DNA of 64,000 nt from Bryobacteraceae bacterium (GCA_041394945.1 JAWKHH010000003.1:930001-994000); one strand, 5' to 3'; shown: positions 43,567 to 52,683, counted from the stretch's first letter. A program made the numbers and translations. The notes: generated by a model from the sequence alone, not told the origin.

Positions 43567-44505
43567 TTGGCTTCTCCCACCGCTCGGATGGCCGTCACGC
43601 TCTGTGGAATCCCGCTCTCGACGCCCGTGCTCGCCGCCTCGGGGACCTTCGGCTACGGCGTCGAAATGGACGGCCTCGTCGACTGGCGATGGGTGGGCGC
43701 CATCGTCTCCAAAGGCCTTTCGCGCGACCCCATCGCCGGCAACCCGCCACCGCGCATCTGGGAAGCCGAGTCCGGCATGATCAACTCCATCGGCCTGCAG
43801 AACATCGGCGCGCGGGCGTTCGTCGCCGAAAAGCTCCCCGCGCTGCGCCGGATCGGCGTCCCCGTCATCGCCAATGTCTTCGGCTACGCCACCGAAGATT
43901 ACCTCGAAACGATCCGAATTCTCGAAGATGCCGAAGGCGTCGCCGCCTACGAGTTGAACGTCTCCTGCCCGAACACCAGGCACGGCGGCATGTTCTTTTC
44001 GAGCGACCCGGCGCTGCTCGGTTCCCTCGTCGCGGAAACGAGGGAACGAACCAAACGTCCGCTCATCGTGAAGCTCTCGCCGAACGTCGCCGCCATCGCC
44101 CCGCTCGCCCAGGCCGCCGAGACGCAAGGTGCTGATGCGGTGTCACTTGTAAACACGTTCCTCGCTCTGGCCGTGGACGCGCGGACGCGCAAACCGCGCA
44201 TCGGCGCAGGCTTCGGCGGGCTCTCCGGCCCGGCGATAAAGCCCATCGCCCTGCGCATGGTATTCGAGGCCACCCGCGCCGTGAAGATTCCCGTCGTGGG
44301 CCTCGGCGGGATCGCCACCGGCGAGGATGCCGCCGAGTTCCTGGTGGCCGGCGCCACAGCCGTCGAGGTCGGCACGGCCAGCTTTTTCGACCCCTCTTCG
44401 GTGAGCCGCGTCGCCCGTGAGCTCGACCGTTTCCTCGCCCGCGAGCACGCCGCCACGGCGGCGAGCCTCACCGGAACACTTCAATTCGGAGACCAACGCA
44501 AATGA
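43567..44505 (+). CDS. pyrD: Dihydroorotate dehydrogenase, class 1B catalytic subunit type
   Basis: Flavoprotein (312 aa) that oxidises dihydroorotate to orotate in pyrimidine synthesis. Landmarks: VLAASGTFGYG, INSIGLQNIG, the catalytic YELNVSCPNT loop with Cys (class 1 enzymes use Cys, class 2 Ser), IVKLSPNV, LVNTFLA, GFGGLSGPAIKPIALR and VVGLGGIATGEDA. Class 1B enzymes pair with PyrK, which carries an Fe-S cluster and FAD; no pyrK is beside it here. Start TTG at 43567 follows the peptidase gene by 4 nt; an ATG seven codons later is possible. The stop overlaps ridA. Confidence 0.92.
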   Translation: MASPTARMAVTLCGIPLSTPVLAASGTFGYGVEMDGLVDWRWVGAIVSKGLSRDPIAGNPPPRIWEAESGMINSIGLQNIGARAFVAEKLPALRRIGVPVIANVFGYATEDYLETIRILEDAEGVAAYELNVSCPNTRHGGMFFSSDPALLGSLVAETRERTKRPLIVKLSPNVAAIAPLAQAAETQGADAVSLVNTFLALAVDARTRKPRIGAGFGGLSGPAIKPIALRMVFEATRAVKIPVVGLGGIATGEDAAEFLVAGATAVEVGTASFFDPSSVSRVARELDRFLAREHAATAASLTGTLQFGDQRK

Positions 44506-44882
44506 AGATCACCGTTCACACAGAGTCCGCCCCGAAAGCGATCGGGCCCTACTCACAAGCCATCATCCACAACGGCATCGCCTACTTGAGCGGGCAGATC
44601 CCGCTCGATCCCGCCACCGGCCAGATCATCGAAGGCGGCATCGAAGCGCAGACAGAGCGTGTGATGGAGAATCTCAAGGCCGTTCTCGAGGCTTCCGGTT
44701 CAAGCCTCGGCGCGGTGCTCAAAACCACGGTCTACATGAAAGACATGACCGAGTTTCCGCTCATGAACCCGATCTACGGGCGCTACTTCACCGATGCGCC
44801 GCCGGCCCGCGCGACCGTGGAAGTGGCGCGGCTGCCGCGCGACGTGCGCGTCGAGATCGATTGCATCGCGATCGTCGGATAG
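44502..44882 (+). CDS. ridA: RidA-family enamine/imine deaminase
   Basis: Trimeric Rid-family protein (126 aa) that hydrolyses reactive 2-aminoacrylate-type intermediates from PLP enzymes. Signature: APKAIGPYSQAIIHNGIAYLSGQIPLD near the N-terminus, then ARATVEVARLPRDVRVEIDCIAI with the substrate-binding Arg. Full length for the archetypal RidA subfamily. ATGA overlap with pyrD indicates co-translation. Confidence 0.93.
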   Translation: MKITVHTESAPKAIGPYSQAIIHNGIAYLSGQIPLDPATGQIIEGGIEAQTERVMENLKAVLEASGSSLGAVLKTTVYMKDMTEFPLMNPIYGRYFTDAPPARATVEVARLPRDVRVEIDCIAIVG

Positions 44883-45023
44883 GAGCGCAGTTTCCTGCCC
44901 TGCGCGATTTCGCGCGAATCGCCGGATCTCCCTTCGCATCATCGCCGTGCAGGCGATTCGCCTGTCGCCGGGTTTGCACGCCGCGAGCGGCCGGGGCGAA
45001 AAATGACGGCCAGGAGGTAGGCC

Positions 45024-45479
45024 ATGAACTGCGTCATCTGCAAACGCCGGAATCGCGCCGCCATCGAGGCCGCGCTCGAAGCCGGAGAGCCGCTGGTTGA
45101 AGTCGCAAAGCGTTTCCGCACCGGCTACGGCGACGTCTGGGGACACTGGCGCCGCCACGTCAAGCACATCGAGCCGTCCGATGTGTCCCCGCTCGACGCC
45201 ATGACCCACTTGCTCGACGAAGCGCTCGCGCTCGTCACGCCCACCAATCTGAGCCTGCCGGCGCTCCGCCTCATGGAGCGCCGCGAGAAGCTGATGCTGC
45301 TCGCCGAGCGCCTTCGCCGCGAACAGCGGAAAGAAGAGCGCGAGACGCCGTTCGATATCGAGGCGTTGCCCGAGTGGCAGAGCCTCAAAGGCACCATCCT
45401 GCTGACGCTCGAACGCTTCCCGGATGCCTACCAGGCGATGGTGGAGGCGCTCGAAAAATCGCGCAAGGACCATTCCTGA
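45024..45479 (+). CDS. Small CxxC / HTH-like protein, function unknown
   Basis: Protein of 151 aa with a strong ribosome site (AGGAGGT, 5-6 nt before the ATG). N-terminus MNCVICKRRNRAAIEAALE carries a CxxC, then VEVAKRFRTGYGDVWGHWRRHVKH, which reads like a helix-turn-helix as in phage terminase small subunits or sigma-like DNA-binding modules. The rest is charged helix (LMERREKLMLLAERLRREQRKEERE). No other Cys is present to complete a zinc ribbon. It may be a DNA-associated regulator; I do not recognise a named family. lpxB follows closely. Confidence 0.7.
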   Translation: MNCVICKRRNRAAIEAALEAGEPLVEVAKRFRTGYGDVWGHWRRHVKHIEPSDVSPLDAMTHLLDEALALVTPTNLSLPALRLMERREKLMLLAERLRREQRKEERETPFDIEALPEWQSLKGTILLTLERFPDAYQAMVEALEKSRKDHS

Positions 45480-45507
45480 TCGCCTGCTATCGTGGTTAGG
45501 CGAACTC

Positions 45508-46650
45508 GTGAACATCCTGATTTCGGCAGGCGAAGCTTCCGGCGACCTGTACGCCTCCGCGCTCGCTCGCGAACTGGCGGTACGCTTTCCCGGCGCCCGT
45601 TTCTTTGGATGCGCCGGTCCGCGCCTGCGCGATGCCGGCGTGGAACCCGTGGTTCGCGCCGAATCGCTGAACGTGGTCGGGCTGGTTGAGGTGGTCCGCC
45701 ACATTCCGCGCATTCACGGCGAGTTCCGCAAGCTCGTGCGCGCCGCCGAAACCCGCCGGCCCGATCTCGCCATTCTCACGGACTCGCCCGACTTCCACCT
45801 TCGCCTCGCACCCAAACTGAAGGCGCTTGGCGTGCCCGTGGTCTACCTGATCGCTCCGCAGGCGTGGGCCTGGCGCAAAGGCCGCATCCCCGCCATGCGG
45901 CTGGCGATCGATCATCTTCTCTGTATCTTCCCCTTCGAAGAGGAATTCTTCCGTGGCCACGGCGTCCAGACCACCTACATCGGCCATCCGCTCACCCGGC
46001 TCGCCCGGCCGGAGCGGACGCGAGTCGAGTTCCTCGCGCGGCATGGAATCAGCCCGGATAGGCCTTTTGTGCTTCTGTTGCCGGGGTCGCGGCCGGGCGA
46101 GATCGCGCGGCATCTGCCGGCCGCTACCGGGGCGGCGGAGCGAATCCGCGCCGCCACGGGAGCCACCTGCGCCCTCGCCACGCCACGGTCCTCACAGGGG
46201 TTAACATTTTTGACGGAACCGCTCGCCCGCGCGCACATCCAACATATTGAAGGCGAAACCTGGGACGCCCTGGCCGCCGCCGATCTGGCTCTGGCGGCTA
46301 GTGGTACCGTGACTATAGAAGCCGCGATCCTGGGAGCACCGCTGGTTACCTTTTACAAGGTCAGTCCATGGAGCTGGTGGATGGGCCGTTATCTGGTGAA
46401 AGTACCGTTCTATTCGATGGTCAACCTCGTCGCCGGACGCGCCGTCGTCCCGGAGTTGATGCAGGAGGCGTGCACGCCGGAAGCGCTGGCTTCCGAGGGG
46501 CTGCGGCTGCTTGCCGACCCCGCCGCACGCACCGAAATGCAAGCCGGCATGCACGAGGTGACGCGGCGGCTCGCCAGCGATGAAGACCCCATGAAGAGGG
46601 CCGCGGTTATCGTCGAATCCGTTCTGAATAAGGGAAGCGTTCATGTGTAA
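45508..46650 (+). CDS. lpxB: Lipid-A-disaccharide synthase
   Basis: GT19 glycosyltransferase (about 380 aa) that joins UDP-2,3-diacylglucosamine and lipid X to form the lipid A disaccharide at the inner membrane. Landmarks: ILISAGEASGDLYAS, FGCAGPRLRDAG, VVRHIPRI, TDSPDFHLRLAPKLK, YLIAPQAWAWRKGRI, IFPFEEEFFR, YIGHPL, LLLPGSRPGEI, ALAASGTVTIEAAILGAPLVTFYK and VPELMQ. GTG at 45508 fits the family's N-terminus; an upstream ATG frame adds a basic unrelated segment. The stop overlaps the next gene by 8 nt. Confidence 0.95.
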   Translation: MNILISAGEASGDLYASALARELAVRFPGARFFGCAGPRLRDAGVEPVVRAESLNVVGLVEVVRHIPRIHGEFRKLVRAAETRRPDLAILTDSPDFHLRLAPKLKALGVPVVYLIAPQAWAWRKGRIPAMRLAIDHLLCIFPFEEEFFRGHGVQTTYIGHPLTRLARPERTRVEFLARHGISPDRPFVLLLPGSRPGEIARHLPAATGAAERIRAATGATCALATPRSSQGLTFLTEPLARAHIQHIEGETWDALAAADLALAASGTVTIEAAILGAPLVTFYKVSPWSWWMGRYLVKVPFYSMVNLVAGRAVVPELMQEACTPEALASEGLRLLADPAARTEMQAGMHEVTRRLASDEDPMKRAAVIVESVLNKGSVHV

Positions 46651-48607
46651 GTTGACTACGAGAAGCATCCTGACGATGCTCGCTGCCTTTACGGCAACCG
46701 CGTTCGCGCAGGAGAAGCGCCCGCGCATCGACGTGGAGCACTACACGCTCGAAGCACAGGTCGATCCTGCCGCGCAGACCATCTCCGCCACCGCCGCCAT
46801 CCGGTTCACGCCCGAGGAAACCACGTCGTTCGTCGTGTTCGAGCTGAACAACGCCCTCACCGTCACTTCGGTTACCGACGGCGCCGGACAGGCCGTATCG
46901 GCGCAGCGCAATTCGCAGGAATTCGCGGTGCGCGCGCAGTTCCCGCAGCCGCTCGAAAAAGGCAAGCCCCAGAACGTGATCGTGCGCTACGAAGGGAAGC
47001 TCGCCGGCTCCGAAGAGTCGCCAGTGTGGGGCGTGAAGTTCGCGTCCATCCAGGCCGACCACGCGTTTCTGCTCTATCCGGCGCGCTGGTTTCCGGTAAA
47101 CGACTACACCGCGGACCGGTTTACCGCCACCCTCCGCATCACGGCGCCCGAAGGCTTCGCCGTCATCGGCAGCGGACTCGAAACCAATTCGCCCGCCTCC
47201 GACGGCAAGCGCACCTATGAGTTCGAACAGAAACGGCCGTCGTTCCCTGGCAGCATCGCGCTCGTGAAGGGACAGCCGTTCACTTCCACCTCCGGCGGCG
47301 CGCGCACGGCGGTCTATTTCCGGGGCGAGAACGCCCCGATGGCGAACGCCTACGGCGAGGAGGTCGGCAAGGCGATGACGTTTCTCACGCCCTTGTTCGG
47401 CATCCCGCCGGATTCGCGCCTCACCGTCATCGAGACCGAGAACAACGCCCCGAACGGCTACTCGGCGCCGGGGCTGCTCTTCCTGAGCTCGCGGTCAATC
47501 GGCAAGGATGTGAACTCGCGGCTTGTGCATCGCGAAGTGGCGCGCCAGTGGTGGGGCGTATCCGTATCGCCGACGACGCGCAATCACATCTGGCTCGCCA
47601 ACGGCGGCGCGCGCTATGCCGAGTTGATGTGGGTGGAAAAGACACAAGGCGAAGGCGCGCTCGAGACGGAGATGCGCGATACCTATGTGGAAGCGCTCAC
47701 AGTGGAAAGCCCGCCGATCGCGCAGTCGTCGCGGCTGGAAGACTATTCGCCGGAGTACTGGGCCGTCACCGCGGCGAAGGGAGCGGCTGTGTTCGGCATG
47801 CTGCGGCAGATCGCCGGCGATGAGAACTTCGAAAAGCTATTGAAGACGTTTCTCGAATCGAACGCGGGCAAGGAGGTTTCCACCGACGACTTCCGCAAAG
47901 CCGCTGAGCAGATCACGGGGCGCAGCCTCCAGGGCTTCTTCATTCAGTGGATCGAATCGAGCGGCGCTCCGGAGTTCAAGCTCGAGTACACGGTATTCCG
48001 CACCACGAAGGGCTTCCGCATCATGGGCAAGGTGTCGCAGGATCTCGACACGTTCCGCATGCCGGTGGAGTTGTTCATCGAGACAGACGGCAATCCGGAA
48101 ACGAAGACGGTGGATGTCGTCGGCACCGCGTCGGAGTTCGTCGTCGAGACGTTCGGGCGTCCGAAGAAAGTCACCATCGACCCGAACTACAAGGTGCTGC
48201 GCTACAACGACCAGATGCGCGTTTCGGTGGCGATCCGGCGCGGCGAGATGTTCTTTGAGATCTCCGAATTCGCCGACGCGCTGAAGGAGTATCAGAAGGC
48301 GCTCGACACCAACCGCAACTCATCGCTCGCGCACTACCGCGTAGCCGAGGTGTTCTTCATCCAGGGCAACTACCAGGCGGCGGCGAACGAGTTTCGCGAA
48401 GCGCTGAACGGGAATCTCGAGCCCAAATGGACCGAGGTCTGGTCGCACATCAAGCTCGGCAACATCTTCGATATCACCGACCAGCGCGAACGCGCCGCCA
48501 ACGAGTACAACCAGGCGATCCGCACCAAGGACAACACGCAGGGCGCGCAGGAACTGGCCGCGCAATACTCGAAGGAGCCGTATCAGCGGCCGGCTCGGAA
48601 CTACTAG
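46643..48607 (+). CDS. M1-aminopeptidase-like pseudopeptidase with C-terminal TPRs, secreted
   Basis: Exported protein of 654 aa (signal peptide ending TATAFA). An M1-type N-terminal beta domain (about 25-220) and a catalytic-like domain (about 225-450) are recognisable: ENNAPNGYSAPG stands where the GAMEN exopeptidase motif is expected. The zinc motif HELAHQWWG reads R297-E-V-A-R301-QWWG, and the third-ligand segment (normally NEGFA) reads WLANGGARYAE with Asn320, so all three zinc ligands are lost. Residues about 545-654 contain TPR-like helices (FADALKEYQKAL, YQAAANEFREAL, ERAANEYNQAI). Probably a binding or scaffold protein. The 8-nt overlap with lpxB suggests an envelope role. Confidence 0.85.
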   Translation: MCKLTTRSILTMLAAFTATAFAQEKRPRIDVEHYTLEAQVDPAAQTISATAAIRFTPEETTSFVVFELNNALTVTSVTDGAGQAVSAQRNSQEFAVRAQFPQPLEKGKPQNVIVRYEGKLAGSEESPVWGVKFASIQADHAFLLYPARWFPVNDYTADRFTATLRITAPEGFAVIGSGLETNSPASDGKRTYEFEQKRPSFPGSIALVKGQPFTSTSGGARTAVYFRGENAPMANAYGEEVGKAMTFLTPLFGIPPDSRLTVIETENNAPNGYSAPGLLFLSSRSIGKDVNSRLVHREVARQWWGVSVSPTTRNHIWLANGGARYAELMWVEKTQGEGALETEMRDTYVEALTVESPPIAQSSRLEDYSPEYWAVTAAKGAAVFGMLRQIAGDENFEKLLKTFLESNAGKEVSTDDFRKAAEQITGRSLQGFFIQWIESSGAPEFKLEYTVFRTTKGFRIMGKVSQDLDTFRMPVELFIETDGNPETKTVDVVGTASEFVVETFGRPKKVTIDPNYKVLRYNDQMRVSVAIRRGEMFFEISEFADALKEYQKALDTNRNSSLAHYRVAEVFFIQGNYQAAANEFREALNGNLEPKWTEVWSHIKLGNIFDITDQRERAANEYNQAIRTKDNTQGAQELAAQYSKEPYQRPARNY

Positions 48608-49710
48608 GCCATCATCTCCTTCCAGGTGACCTCGCGCCGCGCGTCCATGGCCATGCGGCCGAGGATGGCCGTAAGGGAACTCTCGGCTCCGCGAATGGCG
48701 GCGTTCTCGGGCTTGCCTTCGGAAACGCGCTGCACGAACGCGGCAACGGCGTCGATGGTGGGGTTGCGGGGCGCTTTCTCAAACGTCTCGTCGCCAGCCT
48801 TGCGGAAGTGCTTCCAGTGCGTCTCCGACGTTTCGATCACACCCCGCTCGCCGAAGAACTGCTCGACGACGTCACGATAGCCGGGCGGCGCTAGCGTAGT
48901 TCCGGTAAGCTGGCCCTGGACGCCGTCGGCGTATTCGTATGCGACGAAGTTGTGATCGCGGATATCGCCGCGGCGCGAGACCGTGGACCCGCCGGAGCCG
49001 ATCGCGCTCACCGGATGGCCCCCGAGGAACCAGTTCAGCACATCAATGAGATGGACGTTGTTCTCGACGATCAAGTCGCCGGAGAGATCGCGCCAGCTTC
49101 CCCAGTTCCGGATCTTGTCGAGTTCGGTTTGGGGGCGGGCGGCACGGTCGCCTTCGGCGCTCCAGGCGCCGCCGTTCTTGATGAATTGCGCACGGCCGAG
49201 CCGGATGGGTCCGATGGCGCCGGAATCGGCGAGCGCCTTCGCCTTTTGGTAAGCCTGCCCGTAGCGGCGCTGGAAGCCAAAGGTGATGTTGATGCGGCGA
49301 TCCGCCGAATCGGCCGCGCGGATGATGCGCTTGCAACCCTCGACGTCAGCCGAAGCGGGCTTCTCGATGTAGATGTGCTTGCCGGACTTCACCGCCGCTT
49401 CGAAGTGCTCGGCGTGAAGGAAGACGGGCGTGGCGATGATGATCGCGTCAACGTCGCTCATCAGGACCTTCTGCATGTCGGTGTACTCGCGCGCCCCCGG
49501 GGCTCCGATCATCGCCTTGGCCTTGGCGATCTTCTCGGGGAACAGGTCGCAGACCGCGGTGACGCGCGCGGGCCCGTTCTTCGCCATCATCGAGGCCACG
49601 TACGGTCCGCGGTTGCCGGCGCCGATGAGGCCCACCGTCACCGTGCTGTTGGCCGCCGTGCCGCGAACGGCCGCGGCGGCCACGGCGAGCACCGCTCTTC
49701 GCGACGTCAT
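48604..49710 (-). CDS. Gfo/Idh/MocA-family oxidoreductase, Tat-type signal
   Basis: NAD(P)-dependent oxidoreductase (368 aa). Short N-terminus TSRRAVLAVAAAAVRG resembles a Tat signal. Rossmann motif VGLIGAGNRGPYV, the EKP triad in IYIEKPASADV, and the substrate-domain segment NNVHLIDVLNWFLGG with a conserved His. Family members act on sugars or inositols; those with Tat signals are frequent in this phylum and in Planctomycetes. It overlaps the upstream paralogue by 4 nt and converges on the pseudopeptidase stop with a 4-nt overlap. Confidence 0.88.
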   Translation of the reverse strand: MTSRRAVLAVAAAAVRGTAANSTVTVGLIGAGNRGPYVASMMAKNGPARVTAVCDLFPEKIAKAKAMIGAPGAREYTDMQKVLMSDVDAIIIATPVFLHAEHFEAAVKSGKHIYIEKPASADVEGCKRIIRAADSADRRINITFGFQRRYGQAYQKAKALADSGAIGPIRLGRAQFIKNGGAWSAEGDRAARPQTELDKIRNWGSWRDLSGDLIVENNVHLIDVLNWFLGGHPVSAIGSGGSTVSRRGDIRDHNFVAYEYADGVQGQLTGTTLAPPGYRDVVEQFFGERGVIETSETHWKHFRKAGDETFEKAPRNPTIDAVAAFVQRVSEGKPENAAIRGAESSLTAILGRMAMDARREVTWKEMMA

Positions 49711-50750
49711 GCCAGTTCTCCGGAGGCGCGCAGCAGCGTCTCGTGCAGCATCAATTCGTGCCCGTAGGAGTGCTTCAGCGGCGCGCCGGTCTGGATCGCC
49801 GTGGCGAGTTCGGCGAAATCGCCGATGAAGCGTGGCTGCGGACCGAGCTTGATCTCCTGCCAGCCGGCCTTGTACGGCCCGTGCGGGTTCCGCGTGTGGA
49901 CCATCATCCGCGGCGGATGCGCCTCCACGTAGACCATGAACGCGCCGTCCGTGCCGATCACCTCGAACGAGCGATGGTCGCCCGAGCCGGCCATTTTCGC
50001 CGACTGGAAGATCACAGCCATGGCTTTGTCGAACTCGAGCATCGCGACGTTGTTGTCGGCGAGTGTGTCGTCGACGCGCGTGTCGTGCCGCAGCCAGCTT
50101 TGCACCTTCTTCGGGCGGCCAAGCAGTTCGACAACGCGATCAATGACGTGGCCGCTCAGCTCGAACATCCCGCCGCCAGGGAAGCGTGCTTCGACGGCGC
50201 GCTGCTTCGCGTCGCGATCGGAATTCATGGTTCCGCGGACGAGGAAAACATCGCCAAGCCAGCCCTTCTTTGCCGCGTCGATGGCGGCGTTGATGCCTTC
50301 GTGGCGGCGCCACACGTAGCCGGTTTGCAGGAGCAGCTTCTTGCGGCGCGCCTCTTCGACGAGATCCTTGAAGGGCTCCCACTTGTCGCCGGGCGGTTTT
50401 TCGAGATGCAGATGCTTGCCGGCGGCGATCACCTTGCGGCCCAGCGGGATCGCGTCGGAAACCGAGCACTCAACGACGATCAACTGAATCGCCGGGTCGG
50501 CAAGAAGCTCCTCTTCGCTGATCCATCGGAGGCCGTCGTACAGTGGGTCCCGTTTCGCCGCTTCACGAGCGGCGGCGTCGCTTTCGCAGACGCCACGGAC
50601 GTCGTAGGCGGCCGAGTTCCGCATGGCCCTGAGCTTCCCGCCCGTGTGACTGTGCTGAGTGCCGAGCAGCCCCGCCCGAACGGGGGCCGCAACGACGGCG
50701 GGCGTCGCGGCCAGCGCGCCCGCGGAATGGAGAAACCGTCGACGATTCAT
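49707..50750 (-). CDS. Gfo/Idh/MocA-family oxidoreductase, Tat signal
   Basis: Second oxidoreductase of the pair (347 aa from the ATG at 50750, which has AGAGGT just upstream; longer in-frame starts run through the divergent gene's promoter). NRRRFLHSAGALAATPAVVAAP is a good Tat signal. The coenzyme domain is atypical: LLGTQHSHTGGK replaces the usual GxGxxG. LHLEKPPGDKWE retains E-K-P, and FELSGHVIDRVVELLG carries the conserved His. Likely works with the overlapping downstream paralogue on a periplasmic sugar. The missing glycine-rich loop may change or abolish cofactor binding. Confidence 0.82.
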   Translation of the reverse strand: MNRRRFLHSAGALAATPAVVAAPVRAGLLGTQHSHTGGKLRAMRNSAAYDVRGVCESDAAAREAAKRDPLYDGLRWISEEELLADPAIQLIVVECSVSDAIPLGRKVIAAGKHLHLEKPPGDKWEPFKDLVEEARRKKLLLQTGYVWRRHEGINAAIDAAKKGWLGDVFLVRGTMNSDRDAKQRAVEARFPGGGMFELSGHVIDRVVELLGRPKKVQSWLRHDTRVDDTLADNNVAMLEFDKAMAVIFQSAKMAGSGDHRSFEVIGTDGAFMVYVEAHPPRMMVHTRNPHGPYKAGWQEIKLGPQPRFIGDFAELATAIQTGAPLKHSYGHELMLHETLLRASGELA

Positions 50751-50825
50751 AGCACCTCTGGCCATGCATTGTCCCCCGGCGCGGCCAACGGGTGCAATGC
50801 TAGCCTGAAACTTCGAGAGTCTCTC

Positions 50826-51854
50826 ATGGCGTCCGCCACCAAGATCGTCCGCCGGGCAAACCCCGAACGCTCGCGCCAGATTCGTCGCGGCGTGCAACTG
50901 GCGTTCCTCGCGTTGAACGTGTGGATCGGCATCGAATTTTATCGGTTCGTCCGCTACTACGAGTCTGGCGGCGAGACGGCGTGGGCGGCGCGGCCGCCTG
51001 GCATCGAAGGATGGTTGCCGATCGCGTCGCTGATGAACCTGAAGTATTGGGTGGACACGGGTAGCATTCCGACAATGCAGCCGGCAGGGATGTTCCTGCT
51101 GCTGGCGTTCGTGGCGTCGTCGCTGCTGCTGCGCAAGGCCTTTTGCGGATGGCTGTGCCCGGTGGGAACCATCTCCGAGTTTCTTTGGCGGGCGGGCCGA
51201 TCAATCTTCGGCCGCAACTGGAACCTGCCGAAGTGGGCCGATTGGCCGCTGCGCTCGCTGAAGTACATCCTGATGGCGCTGTTTCTTTACGCCGTGGGTA
51301 CGATGTCGGCGGCGGCGATCGCGCTGTTCCTCAAGGGTCCGTACGGGCTGGTTGCCGACGTCAAGATGCTCAACTTCTTCCGCTACCTGGGCGTGACGGC
51401 GGGCGTGGTGGTAGGAGTGATCGCGTTCGCGTCCATCTTCGTGCGAAACTTCTGGTGCCGCTACCTGTGCCCGTACGGGGCGTTCATGGGGTTGTTCTCG
51501 TGGGCGAGCCCTCTGCGCATCCGGCGCGACGAGCAGGCCTGCATCGACTGCGCGAAATGCGCCAAGGCGTGCCCGTCGCAGTTGCCGGTGGACAAGCTCA
51601 TCGCCGTGCGGACGCCGGAGTGTGTTGGCTGCTACGAGTGCGTGGCATCGTGCCCGGTGGAAGGCGCGCTCGAGATGTCGCCGGCGGTGGGCCCCATCCG
51701 GCGCGTACCGGCGTGGGCGGTGGCGGCGGGGCTCGCGATTCTCCTGCTCGGCTTCACCGGCTACGCGCGGCATGCAGGTTTCTGGCATTCCAACGTTCCG
51801 AGCGACACCTACTTCAACCTGGTTCCGCGCGCCAACGATTTCGGGCATCCATGA
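50826..51854 (+). CDS. Membrane polyferredoxin, NapH/NosR-like 4Fe-4S protein
   Basis: Integral membrane electron carrier (342 aa) with about five helices. Two membrane-proximal CxxxCP motifs (CGWLCPVG and CRYLCPYG) typical of NapH/NosR/CcoG-like proteins, and two [4Fe-4S] ferredoxin sites in the C-terminal half: CIDCAKCAKACP and CVGCYECVASCP. Such proteins move electrons between the quinone pool and periplasmic or cofactor-maturation partners; no nitrate or nitrous-oxide reductase is adjacent. Start ATG 50826; earlier in-frame codons are antisense to the oxidoreductase. The stop overlaps the YwiC-like gene (ATGA). Confidence 0.9.
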   Translation: MASATKIVRRANPERSRQIRRGVQLAFLALNVWIGIEFYRFVRYYESGGETAWAARPPGIEGWLPIASLMNLKYWVDTGSIPTMQPAGMFLLLAFVASSLLLRKAFCGWLCPVGTISEFLWRAGRSIFGRNWNLPKWADWPLRSLKYILMALFLYAVGTMSAAAIALFLKGPYGLVADVKMLNFFRYLGVTAGVVVGVIAFASIFVRNFWCRYLCPYGAFMGLFSWASPLRIRRDEQACIDCAKCAKACPSQLPVDKLIAVRTPECVGCYECVASCPVEGALEMSPAVGPIRRVPAWAVAAGLAILLLGFTGYARHAGFWHSNVPSDTYFNLVPRANDFGHP

Positions 51855-52672
51855 GCTCACCCGCGCCGATGCCGATCCCACGCGAGCACGGCGCGTGGGG
51901 AATGCTACTGCAGCCGTTCGGGGCCGCTCTCATCGTGGCGTGGCAATGGAACTGGGCGATTCCGGCGGCGCTCGCGGCGGTGGTGGTCGCGTTCGTCCTG
52001 CGTGAGCCGCTGCTCGTGCTGGCGCGGCAACGATGGCTATGGCGCGATCCACATCCGGAAACCGCGGCCGCGCGGCAGGCGCTGGCATGGGAACTGCCGC
52101 TGCTGGGCGTGCTAGGCGGCCTGCTCCTTTGGCGATTGCCGCCAATGCCCGTTTTGGCGCTGGGCGGATTGGCCGTGGCGATGACGCTGCTGGCCGTGTG
52201 GGCGACGCTCAAGAACAAACAGCGTGCGGTGTGGCTGCAGGTGCTGAGCGGATTCTGCCTCTCGACGACGGCTCTGTTCGCGGCGCTGGCGGCAACGGGC
52301 GGATTCCCATGGTGGGCTCCGTGGCTGTGGCTGCTGCTGGCGCTGCACTCGACGGCGGCGATCTTCGTGGTGCACGCGCGGCTGGCGGCGAGGATGTCGG
52401 CGAAGAAGAACGCGCGGCCGCGGGTGAAGGACGCCGTCGCACCTCAGGCGCTGCAGTTCGGATTGGCGGGAATGGCCGTACCGTTGTATCTTCCGTTCGC
52501 GCTGCCAATTCTCTTTTCCGCGGCGATGCTGACATGGGAGGCGCTCCGGCTGCGCAAACCCGAGGTGCTGACCGAGCCTCTGCGGCGCGTGGGATTCCGG
52601 ATGCTGGCGATCGCGCTGGCGCATACGGCGCTGACCATCGCCGCGCTGCGTTTGCCTATCCATCACATATGA
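51851..52672 (+). CDS. YwiC-like membrane protein
   Basis: Polytopic membrane protein of 273 aa. The N-terminal PIPREHGAWGMLLQPFGAAL is the hallmark PREHGAW motif of the YwiC-like family. About eight helices follow, ending in the short cytoplasmic tail PIHHI. In Bacillus the namesake lies near nitrate-respiration genes; its function is unknown. Here it is ATGA-linked to a NapH-like polyferredoxin, so an electron-transfer or respiratory link is plausible by context. Confidence 0.87.
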   Translation: MSSPAPMPIPREHGAWGMLLQPFGAALIVAWQWNWAIPAALAAVVVAFVLREPLLVLARQRWLWRDPHPETAAARQALAWELPLLGVLGGLLLWRLPPMPVLALGGLAVAMTLLAVWATLKNKQRAVWLQVLSGFCLSTTALFAALAATGGFPWWAPWLWLLLALHSTAAIFVVHARLAARMSAKKNARPRVKDAVAPQALQFGLAGMAVPLYLPFALPILFSAAMLTWEALRLRKPEVLTEPLRRVGFRMLAIALAHTALTIAALRLPIHHI

Positions 52673-52683
52673 TTGAGGTACGG

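Noticed and set aside
49743..50825. Plus-strand extension upstream of the polyferredoxin
   Set aside because: It is antisense to the Gfo/Idh gene; homology begins only at the Met at 50826.
52033..52683. Plus-strand extension upstream of the BACON-type protein
   Set aside because: It lies out of frame inside the YwiC-like gene and lacks domain features; the signal peptide begins at 52684.
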